From NCBI GenBank assembly GCA_964402115.1, contig CAYOBW010000205.1:1-12636 (forward strand): 12,636 nucleotides of DNA, written 5' to 3'. This document shows positions 8,701-12,636 of the stretch, piece after piece (positions within the stretch are counted from its first letter, which is position 1; each line of letters starts with the position of its first letter). This DNA is from CAYOBW01 sp964402115 (GTDB lineage Bacteria; Verrucomicrobiota; Kiritimatiellia; UBA8416; CAYOBW01). A model generated the notes under the pieces. It searched no databases. It saw nothing but the letters and a program-made list of their open reading frames with translations, and was not told the origin of the DNA. A program made the position numbers and the translations under genes.

Positions 8701-11700
8701 CGCTCTTCGAGTCGGCCGTCGCGCAGCTCGGCGGGCTGCCGGCGGTGCGGTTCAACGGCAGCGGCGCGGGCCAGGGGTTCGCGCCGGCGGACCTGGGCAT
8801 TGCCGAGGGCGCGGACCGCACTGTCGTCATGGTGGTCATACCCGAAGCCGGCCATCAGAACAGCGAGCTGCTGGGCGTCAGCACCGGGCAGAACCTGGAC
8901 TTCGGCACGTTCAGCGTGAACGGGCGCCTGCGCGCGCGGAACGCCACTCCGACCGAAGTGAATCTCTACACCGCCGCCAACACCCTCCCGTACGACCGGC
9001 CGCACGTCGTCGAGGCGGGCACCGCCGGCGGGGCGGCGCTCGTGAGCGTGTGGAGCGACGGCGCGCGCTACGTCAACAGCCAGGCGACGACGGCGTTCCG
9101 GTGGGCCCTGACGGCGGTGAACCTGGGCCGCAGCGATATGGCTGACCGCTCCTATTTCGGCCGCGTGGCGGAGCTGGCCGTTTTCAACCGCACCCTGACC
9201 GACGCGGAGCGCAACAAGGTCGGCCAGTACCTCGCCATGAAGTACGGTTTGGCCACGCGCTATGGCGCGCCGGCATTCACCTGGGACGGCACGGTGTACG
9301 CGGGCAGCAACTACAAGGGCGCGTGGCACCTGAACAGCCCGACCGTGGGCGACGCGTGCCCGACGGAGGCGAACGGCCAGCAGTTGGCGCCGGTGGCGGC
9401 GGCCGGCCTGGCGGGCGGCGCGCTGGCGTTCGTCAACGACGAGGTCCGGTTCGGCACGCGCCCGTCGCTCTCCGGCGCGGGCGGCTTCACGGCCAGTGCG
9501 TGGATCAAGACGACGGCCGCGGCGAACGGGCGGGTCGTGTCGCAGCGCGACGCCAGCAGCACCGTCGGTCAATGGGTGCTGGACGCCGGACCGACCACGC
9601 GCGCCTGGATTTACGACACCGCCGCGTTCGACCTCACCCAGACCACCAAGCCGGTCAACGACGGCCTGTGGCACCAGGTGGCGTTCGTGCGCGCGGGCGA
9701 CGTGGTGACCCTGTACGTGGACGGCGTGGCCCAGACGAACAGGGCCGGCGCCGGCAAGGCGCTCAACGCCGGTATCGGCTGCGGCATCGGGCGTGACATC
9801 CGCGACAACAACACGCCCTTCGCGGGCACGATCGACCAGGTGGAGATCGCGGACGCGGCCCGTTCGCCGGACTGGCTGCAGGCGCAGGTCTCCAACCTGA
9901 CCGCGACGGCGGCGTTCACCGGCTCCGGGACGGTGCAGGGGCTGCCGGCTTTGACCAACCTGGCGCCGACCGTGGTGGCGCAGACCACCGCCACGCTGAA
10001 CGGCTACCTGCTCTCCGACGGCGGTGCGGCGGCGCGCGTCTGGGTGCTGTGGGGCACGGCCGATGCGCAGGGCGTGCGGAGCGCCTGGGGGCACACGAAC
10101 CTGGTGGCGGCGACGGCCGGCGTGGGCGCGCTGGCCCAGGCGGTGACTCCGCTGACCGCGGGAACGACTTATTACTACCGGTATTACGCGAGCAACAGCG
10201 TCGGGACCGTGTGGGCCGCGCCCACGCGCAGCTTCCGCACGGCGGCGGCGGGCGAGTTCGCCATCGCGCCGCTGGCCGGGCCGAACGGCGCAGTCAGCCC
10301 CGCGGCGGTAGCGTACGTGACCGCCGGGCAGAGCAGCCCCGTCTACACCTTCCAGCCGGCGACGGGCTACAGCCTGACCAACGTGCTGGCGGACGGCGTC
10401 TCGGTCGGCACGCCGGCCAGCTACCAGTTCAACAACGTGCAGGCGGCGCACAGCCTCAAAGCGCTCTTCGGGCCGCGCCGCTACACGATTGCGATCACGC
10501 AGTCCGCGGGCGGCACGCTCGCCCCCGCCCCCGCGCAGACGCTGGGCCTGGGCGAAGACAGCCAGACCTTCGCCATCACGCCCGCCGCGGGTTACTACGT
10601 CCAGGATGTGATCGCCGACGGGCAGTCGCAGGGCCCGCGGCTCACCTACCAGTTCCAGAGCGTGATGGCTGACCACACCCTGCGGGCGGTTTTCGGCCAG
10701 CAGCCGGTCCTGCCCGTGCGCAGCGGGCTGGCGATGTGGCTGGCCGCCGATGCGGCGGGGTTGACGGCCGGTGTGCCGCTCGGGAGCTGGCAGGACCTTT
10801 CCGGCAACGGACGGCATGCTACGCAGGCCGTGAGCGGGTCGCAGCCGGTGGGCACGCTGGCCTCCTCCGCGTTGCTCAACGGCCAGCCGGCTGTGCGGTT
10901 CGACGGCGTCAACGACCTGCTCGGCTTCGACGGGACGTTCCTGGTCAACACGGACTATACGATCTTTATCGTGGAGGGACGTACCAGCAACAAGGCCGCC
11001 GGCTATATGATGGGCGGCTCGGTGGCGCTCGCGCAAAGCAACCTGATTCTGGGCTACCGCGCAAACACCACGCTTACGCATGCCCACTTTGCCAACGACT
11101 ACGACATGACGGTTGCGGGCTACACGGCGCAGGCGTTCAACGTGCTCGTCTGCCGCCTGGACTCGGCTGGACGTTTCTTCCGCGACACGACGCTGAACGG
11201 CCGCCTGCTGGGGCATAACGCGGTCGTGACCAAGTTACAGGCGTTTGTCGGTGCGGCCGTGGGTGGCGCCGCCTCGTCGGGTTACTACGCCGGCGACCTC
11301 GCGGAAGTCATCATCTACAACCGCGCGCTCACCGGCGAGGAGCACCGGCAGGTAGGGCGCTACCTGGCGGTGAAGTACGCGCTGAGCACGTCCTATCCCG
11401 TTGTGCCCGCGCAAAATGCGATCATTCCGCAGCCCGAGATGTGGGTGGCAGCCGACGCGCTCGCCGGCCTGAGCGATGGCGACGTCGTGCCGACCTGGCC
11501 GGACCTCTCCGGCAACAACCGGCACTGGCTCAAGGCGGCGGGCAGTCCGCTCTACCGCACCGGGCAGCTCAACGGCCGGCCGGTCGTGCGTTTCGATGGC
11601 ACCGACCCGTGCTACCTCTCCTTCCCGCAGATCCGGGAGCTCCGCACGGTCTTCTGGGTGCTGAAGGAGGAGCCGTTGGCGACGGGTGGCCCCCGTTTCC

Positions 11701-12071
11701 TGCTGGGCGATCCCGGCGTCTATCCTTTCCACCGGAGCGACGGCCGCTTCCTGTGGCATCCCGTGTATGCGCCGTTGTGTTTCAACGGCACCACGGAGCT
11801 GAATGGTGCTGTGGTGAATGGCACGACGACGCTCGCGCCGACCACGTACGCCATCGTCTCCGTGCGCACGTCCGGCAACGCCACCGCGAGCAATTTCGTC
11901 AACGATCGCAACATCGCCGCGCGTTCCTGGTTCGGCGACCTCGCCGAGCTGATGGCCTACACGCGCGTGCTGACCGAGGATGAGGAGAACCGCGTCGGCG
12001 CCTACCTGGCAGCCAAGTATGGCATTACGAGCAAGTACGAGAAGCCGGGGACGGTGTTGATTCTGCGGTGA
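2670..12071 (+). CDS. giant secreted multidomain LamG/DUF2341/FN3/InlB-repeat protein
   Basis: A 3133-aa exported protein made almost wholly of beta-sandwich modules. No catalytic domain is recognised; adhesion or glycan binding at the cell surface is an inference. A Sec signal peptide occupies residues 1-24. The order is: LamG-like A1 (27-238), DUF2341+LamG (246-580), FN3-like (581-682), A2 (684-909), DUF2341+LamG (917-1239), FN3-like (1241-1344), two InlB-type repeats (1345-1492), A3 (1500-1724), DUF11 (1725-1859), DUF2341 (1865-1964), A4 (1969-2199), LamG (2215-2422), FN3-like (2425-2528), two InlB-type repeats (2529-2676), A5 (2684-2912) and A6 (2921-3133). Module names are assigned by motif recognition; boundaries are approximate. 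The frame is open throughout with no sign of decay. It ends directly after A6 in 'GTVLILR', with no LPXTG, PEP-CTERM, beta-barrel or transmembrane anchor seen. It has its own promoter, so it is probably monocistronic. The export and retention route is unknown. Confidence 0.88.
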   Translation: MHKPLARSLTLLALSLAGTLSSHAALTVTNGLALWLDAGRITGLASGAVVNQWPDATLNTNHALRTFGNPLFVTNAVNGLPVVRFDGTDDNFNFRAIANARTVFWVLKESATASANWRSLICHSTANTWHRGANKTYWSGPSSGGFGQPVIYNGITWQNGVPVNGQTATVPTTYAVVALQTTADAATDQLGRDRTFADRAWVGDFAEILVFTRVLNAAEMDTVGRYLADKYAVAGYGPATVNPATFAHRRRLTFPGYAGTTALTNFPVLVKFADGGAFRYSDCAAPATGGDLRFGLDGTHQELLYDVDEWNTNGVSYVWVSVPALTRAATIWAYWGNPAATARPYATTAGLVWDRADYAGVYHLKEAGATTAHADNSPGANTLTNAASAAEFTGIVGRARAFANGNAQQPASRGAVNGGGLTTAEFTVMVWERTEVGTHWRDWWGMRGASDTVSCRGELTDAAPGRAAFYNDGMAGLGFGGGGRIVENGGWHQVVVTASKRANKTLLYVDGVADWAGSTNTTANAITGLKLGAAYGTRTASVGCALDEARFEKVARPADWVRACYDTVARHDTFTAYGDSLNAQAPTAVGRYAATINGTLAWTNAPVTQVYLCWGTADAGASATGAWEHVTDLGAYAAATSLTYRLTGLAPLTTYYHRLFATSAAGTAWSQGNGQFRTRMTDAAGLALWLDAAALPGAVAGQPVATWPDQSGNGRDATAWIDATRNPTYVTNALGGRPALRFDGANDGLGYDGSFLVGADYTVFLVEARRSLGVNYALAGNENVANRNLHIGYRANNIFTCDHYANGYDMSVPLYEQPTPKIYAQVQGASGFQGRRTYVNGSLLGADGNTTTLLAYHGAALASRLEGGFYNGDIAEVLMFTRALTVDEQHEVGQYLAAKYGIASIYGDILTVARPDFAHSLDFTCAGYTGTEVLTNFPVLVKLGETLPNFRYTQFASAQGWDLRFTLKGTTNVLAHEIDDWAPAGTSPVWVRIPAFTNNTTITAYWGNPSLAGAAPYASQMGGTWEPAHRGVWHLKESGFPYTDSVLTRHGTLGAQPDRVAGLIGAAQDFNGTTHKIDVPYSALLNPARFTLSCWAKVEGGQGAYRSPATSRGDAPQRGYMIYAANNNFWTAQVGAGAAWTGASGPAVGVGQWAHVVFSYDGANEQLTVNGMPTAPIATALALNAAYPLRIGAGATEGAGNYWFNGIVDEVRVASVAQSADWNGASYANVNNYAGFVTPGAVSGPPPAVTNLAATAVADVTATAHARLVAAVPAQVTLYWGRVDGGTGGWQTTNALGSLAQGAVSGGLVGLAPATTYYYTFRVSNVFGAAWATPSASFTTRQTGAFAVTPSAGPNGAISPATVEYVNAGADSAVYTFVPDTGYHLTNVVVDGSLQGALPDYRFTNVQAAHTIQALFGINMYTITVTQAAGGTIAPDPAVVAHGGTAAFTIAPDPGSYLVDVKVDGVTVGRPAAYTFGNVIAPHALSARFAAYPQDFPPTNNLAFWLQADKLDLTNGAPVERWYELTRNDDLIQPYKFAKPIFATNAINGLPVVRYSDDTQTLSNRVLNADWPRTAASIWIVQRSALDGLNAVFMAAYADDAVNRFLIHLPYSNGNVYWDLGNINAPSVGRVFGPNGGTTSFNLWNMHAQPGYGMAIRKNAATLARTTATGVFAPGTKYLRVGAPYRGDIAEVLVFNRGLTEADENRVGYYLEQKYGLITGYMPPASADLRLAMTQTIVGPKVPAGDGENVAEGGVVAWTIVCTNAGPTNAAAVVVTDRLPPQVTFQSASSGAYDPVSGAWTIGSLAVHATTSLTVTVTANAGAGRARYVNTATVTASSVPDDSAANSTAAQAFTIWHTPLAEGEYQYRMPITFPGYKGTTTLTNFPALVVFSPATPGFSYAGFRSKLGNDLRFTASDGATVLAHEIEQWNPDGASHVWVRLPALAVGTTIWAHWGRSESLESWNAPAEVPGCVLWLKADAGVQRAGFAVTNWLDQSGAGHHLVQTNAAQRPLFESAVAQLGGLPAVRFNGSGAGQGFAPADLGIAEGADRTVVMVVIPEAGHQNSELLGVSTGQNLDFGTFSVNGRLRARNATPTEVNLYTAANTLPYDRPHVVEAGTAGGAALVSVWSDGARYVNSQATTAFRWALTAVNLGRSDMADRSYFGRVAELAVFNRTLTDAERNKVGQYLAMKYGLATRYGAPAFTWDGTVYAGSNYKGAWHLNSPTVGDACPTEANGQQLAPVAAAGLAGGALAFVNDEVRFGTRPSLSGAGGFTASAWIKTTAAANGRVVSQRDASSTVGQWVLDAGPTTRAWIYDTAAFDLTQTTKPVNDGLWHQVAFVRAGDVVTLYVDGVAQTNRAGAGKALNAGIGCGIGRDIRDNNTPFAGTIDQVEIADAARSPDWLQAQVSNLTATAAFTGSGTVQGLPALTNLAPTVVAQTTATLNGYLLSDGGAAARVWVLWGTADAQGVRSAWGHTNLVAATAGVGALAQAVTPLTAGTTYYYRYYASNSVGTVWAAPTRSFRTAAAGEFAIAPLAGPNGAVSPAAVAYVTAGQSSPVYTFQPATGYSLTNVLADGVSVGTPASYQFNNVQAAHSLKALFGPRRYTIAITQSAGGTLAPAPAQTLGLGEDSQTFAITPAAGYYVQDVIADGQSQGPRLTYQFQSVMADHTLRAVFGQQPVLPVRSGLAMWLAADAAGLTAGVPLGSWQDLSGNGRHATQAVSGSQPVGTLASSALLNGQPAVRFDGVNDLLGFDGTFLVNTDYTIFIVEGRTSNKAAGYMMGGSVALAQSNLILGYRANTTLTHAHFANDYDMTVAGYTAQAFNVLVCRLDSAGRFFRDTTLNGRLLGHNAVVTKLQAFVGAAVGGAASSGYYAGDLAEVIIYNRALTGEEHRQVGRYLAVKYALSTSYPVVPAQNAIIPQPEMWVAADALAGLSDGDVVPTWPDLSGNNRHWLKAAGSPLYRTGQLNGRPVVRFDGTDPCYLSFPQIRELRTVFWVLKEEPLATGGPRFLLGDPGVYPFHRSDGRFLWHPVYAPLCFNGTTELNGAVVNGTTTLAPTTYAIVSVRTSGNATASNFVNDRNIAARSWFGDLAELMAYTRVLTEDEENRVGAYLAAKYGITSKYEKPGTVLILR
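2748..3383 (+). other. LamG-like module A1 (alpha type)
   Basis: Residues 27-238. It opens with 'GLALWLDAG', has 'VVRFDGTDD' and closes with 'GDFAEILVFTRVL' and 'YLADKY', the frame common to all six A modules. Its middle (RTVFWVLKE, PTTYAVVAL, DRAWVGDFAE pattern) is shared specifically with the last module, A6. Confidence 0.65.
3405..4409 (+). other. DUF2341 plus LamG module pair 1
   Basis: Residues 246-340 match the DUF2341 pattern: an RRLTFPGYAGTTALTNFPV start, a DLRF strand, a VDEWN strand and ending 'IWAYWGNP'. Residues 359-580 start with 'YHLKEA' and contain the LamG strand pair 'WHQVVVTASKRANKTLLYVDG', read here as WHQVVV and LLYVDG, then 'ALDEARFEKVARPADWV'. Confidence 0.7.
4410..4715 (+). 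other. FN3-like module 1
   Basis: Residues 581-682. A fibronectin type III-like fold is suggested by 'VYLCWGTADAG', the signature 'GLAPLTTYYHRLFATSAAG' (641-660 region) and a closing 'QFRTR'. It joins the first DUF2341-LamG pair to module A2. Confidence 0.6.
4719..5396 (+). other. LamG-like module A2 (beta type)
   Basis: Residues 684-909. It has the A frame (GLALWLDAA, WPDQSGNGRDAT, LRFDGANDGL, GDIAEVLMFTRAL, YLAAKYG). It shares 'DGSFLVGADYTVFLVE' and 'HIGYRANN...HYANGYDM' with A5, its closest relative in the protein. Confidence 0.65.
5418..6386 (+). other. DUF2341 plus LamG module pair 2
   Basis: Residues 917-1011 are DUF2341-like (LTNFPVLVKLG, DLRFTL, LAHEIDDW, ITAYWGNPS). Residues 1030-1239 are LamG-like (VWHLKES, AQDFNGTTHKID, WAHVVFSYDG, GIVDEVRVAS). 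This is the best-preserved example of the pair. Confidence 0.75.
6390..7145 (+). other. FN3-like module 2 followed by two InlB-type repeats
   Basis: Residues 1241-1344 are FN3-like (VTLYWGRVDGG, GLAPATTYYYTFRVSN, SFTTR). Residues 1345-1419 and 1420-1492 are divergent InlB B-repeat-like units with 'GPNGAISP', 'PDTGYHLTNVVVDG', 'IQALFG' and 'AAGGTIAP'. The whole FN3-InlB-InlB block recurs at residues 2425-2676. Confidence 0.65.
7167..7841 (+). other. LamG-like module A3 (divergent)
   Basis: Residues 1500-1724. It opens 'NNLAFWLQADKL', has 'INGLPVVRYSDD' in place of VRFDG, and closes 'GDIAEVLVFNRGL' and 'YLEQKYGL'. It belongs to neither the A1/A6 nor the A2/A5 pair. Confidence 0.6.
7842..8246 (+). 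other. DUF11-like module
   Basis: Residues 1725-1859. 'AWTIVCTNAGPTNAAAVVVTDRLPPQVTF' is the hallmark of the DUF11 surface-repeat domain (key residues N-x-G-P-x-x-A and V-x-D-x-L-P), followed by 'YVNTATVTAS'. It is the only such module in the protein. Confidence 0.75.
8262..8561 (+). other. DUF2341 module 3, separated from its LamG partner
   Basis: Residues 1865-1964 (MPITFPGYKGTTTLTNFPAL, DLRFTASDG, LAHEIEQWN, IWAHWGRS). In pairs 1 and 2 a LamG domain follows at once. Here module A4 comes between the two halves. Confidence 0.7.
8574..9266 (+). other. LamG-like module A4 lying between the halves of a DUF2341-LamG pair
   Basis: Residues 1969-2199. It carries the A frame (CVLWLKADAG, WLDQSGAGHH, VRFNGSG, GRVAELAVFNRTL, YLAMKYGL). 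It sits exactly at the point where pairs 1 and 2 run directly from DUF2341 into LamG. Confidence 0.65.
9312..9935 (+). other. LamG module 3, the distal half of DUF2341 pair 3
   Basis: Residues 2215-2422: 'YKGAWHLNS' matches the LamG entry of pairs 1 and 2, then 'FTASAWIKTT', 'WHQVAFVRAGDVVTLYVDG' and 'GTIDQVEIADAARSPDWL'. Confidence 0.7.
9942..10697 (+). other. FN3-like module 3 followed by two InlB-type repeats
   Basis: Residues 2425-2528 are FN3-like (WVLWGTADAQG, TAGTTYYYRYYASNSVG, SFRTA). Residues 2529-2602 and 2603-2676 are InlB-type repeats (GPNGAVSP, ATGYSLTNVLADG, SLKALFG, SAGGTLAP). The block is a duplicate of residues 1241-1492. Confidence 0.65.
10719..11405 (+). other. LamG-like module A5 (beta type)
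   Basis: Residues 2684-2912. 'DGTFLVNTDYTIFIVEGR' and 'LGYRANTTLTHAHFANDYDM' make it the partner of A2. Confidence 0.65.
11430..12068 (+). other. LamG-like module A6 (alpha type), C-terminal
   Basis: Residues 2921-3133. 'RTVFWVLKE', 'TTYAIVSV' and 'RSWFGDLAELMAYTRVL' pair it with A1. The protein ends 14 residues after 'YLAAKYGI', so there is no room for an anchor domain. Confidence 0.65.
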
Positions 12072-12079
12072 AGCGGTCG

Positions 12080-12636
12080 GTCCGCCGCCTCACGGCGGCA
12101 GCTACGGGGAGGGAAGGGGAAGAGCGTTCCTCCCCCGTAGCCCCCGCGGTGACGCGGGGGACAGGGATCGAGAAGCGCTCAGTCCGCCGCCTCACGGCGG
12201 CAGCTACGGGGAGGGAAGGGAGAAGTACGTTCCTCCCCCGTAGCCCCCGCGGTGACGCGGGGGACGGGGATCGAGAAGCGCTCAGTCCGCCGCCTTACGG
12301 CGGCAGCTACGAGGAGGGAAGGGGAAGAGCGTTCCTCCCTCGTAGCCCCCGCGGTGACGCGGGGGATGGGGATCGAGAAGGGGCCAGTCCGCCGCCTCAC
12401 GGCGGCAGCTACGGGGAGGGAAGGGAGAAGTACGTTCCTCCCCCGTAGCCCCCGCGGTGACGCGGGGGACGGGGATCGAGAAGCGCTCAGTCCGCCGCCT
12501 TACGGCGGCAGCTACGAGGAGGGAAGGGGAAGAGCGTTCCTCCCTCGTAGCCCCCGCGGTGACGCGGGGGATGGGGATCGAGAAGGGGCCAGTCCGCCGC
12601 CTCACGGCGGCAGCTACGGGGAGGGAAGGGAGAAGT
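12080..12636. repeat. tandem array of 102/103-bp structured repeats with a 205-bp higher-order period
   Basis: Five complete units start at 12080, 12182, 12285, 12387 and 12490. A sixth starts at 12592 and is cut by the window end. Unit lengths are 102, 103, 102, 103 and 102. Two variants alternate: A (units 2 and 4, identical) and B (units 3 and 5, identical), so 12182-12386 is repeated exactly at 12387-12591. Unit 1 is mosaic, with A stems, a B-type hairpin loop and an A-like tail. There are no variable spacers, so this is not a CRISPR array. Because 103 is not a multiple of 3, frames through the array shift, and I treat the open frames on both strands as spurious. It begins 8 bp after the giant gene's stop codon. 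Function unknown. Confidence 0.92.
12084..12160. other. three abutting hairpins of one repeat unit (shown for unit 1)
   Basis: H1 is GCCGCC-TCAC-GGCGGC (12084-12099). H2 pairs GCTACGGGGAGGGAA (12101-12115) with TTCCTCCCCCGTAGC (12127-12141) around an 11-nt loop, with one A-C mismatch and one G-T wobble. H3 is a perfect 8-bp stem CCCCCGCG/CGCGGGGG with loop GTGA (12141-12160). The hairpins follow with no more than one spare base, and a ~21-nt unstructured linker leads to the next unit. No T-tract is present, so a standard intrinsic terminator is unlikely. Confidence 0.8.

Noticed and set aside
3084..11216. A very long open frame (about 2710 codons) on the minus strand, antisense to the giant gene
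   Set aside because: Its product is Arg/Ala/Gly/Val-rich without recognisable domains. In GC-rich DNA the third-position bias of the sense gene removes stops from one antisense frame. The sense frame has a promoter, a ribosome site, a signal peptide and clear domains.
2670..12071. Enzymatic (glycoside hydrolase, peptidase) domain in the giant protein
   Set aside because: ConA-like folds include glucanases, but none of the segments shows a catalytic acid motif I could recognise. All look like binding or structural modules.
12068..12448. An open frame with a GTG start overlapping the giant gene's stop codon
   Set aside because: It is encoded almost wholly by the hairpin repeat. The frame changes from unit to unit because 103 is not a multiple of 3, and the product is low-complexity. 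The same holds for the minus-strand frames in 12179-12605.
12080..12636. CRISPR array
   Set aside because: The whole unit repeats, no unique spacers of constant length occur, and no cas gene is present.

Overview
The window is GC-rich bacterial DNA with three plus-strand protein genes and an array of structured repeats at the right edge. The best guess for the source is the PVC superphylum, in or near Verrucomicrobiota/Kiritimatiellota. This rests on the giant secreted protein, which alternates LamG/ConA-like, DUF2341, FN3-like, DUF11 and InlB-type repeat modules and uses the idioms 'FVTNAVNGLPVVRFDG' and 'GDIAEVLVFNR'. No rRNA or other taxonomic marker is present, so the assignment is an inference.

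Layout: 1-212 is the leader of a transporter gene, with a short palindrome, a perfect 11-bp tandem repeat, a candidate promoter and a strong ribosome binding site. 213-1457 encodes a 12-helix MFS permease, followed by a clear intrinsic terminator (1482-1519). 1614-2480 encodes a TatD-family metal-dependent hydrolase. Its last ~28 residues run into a degenerate copy of the repeat found at the right edge. 2457-2579 is a nested inverted-repeat element spanning the tatD stop codon. It is followed by a good promoter (TTGACA-N18-GATAGT) and AGGAGG site serving one enormous gene, 2670-12071 (3133 aa, Sec signal peptide, intact). From 8 bp after that gene's stop codon to the window end (12080-12636) runs a tandem array of 102/103-bp units, each with three abutting hairpins, arranged as a perfect 205-bp higher-order repeat.

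The three genes look like separate transcription units: a terminator lies after the permease, a palindromic element after tatD, and the giant gene has its own promoter. No shared pathway is evident. The permease and TatD are ordinary housekeeping or accessory genes. The giant protein is probably exported and adhesive or glycan-binding, with no catalytic domain recognised. The most unusual part is the repeat family: two sequence variants alternate exactly, a stem base pair changes in a compensatory way (G-C to A-T), the hairpin loops keep a GNRA form, and a decayed relative sits at the 3' end of tatD.
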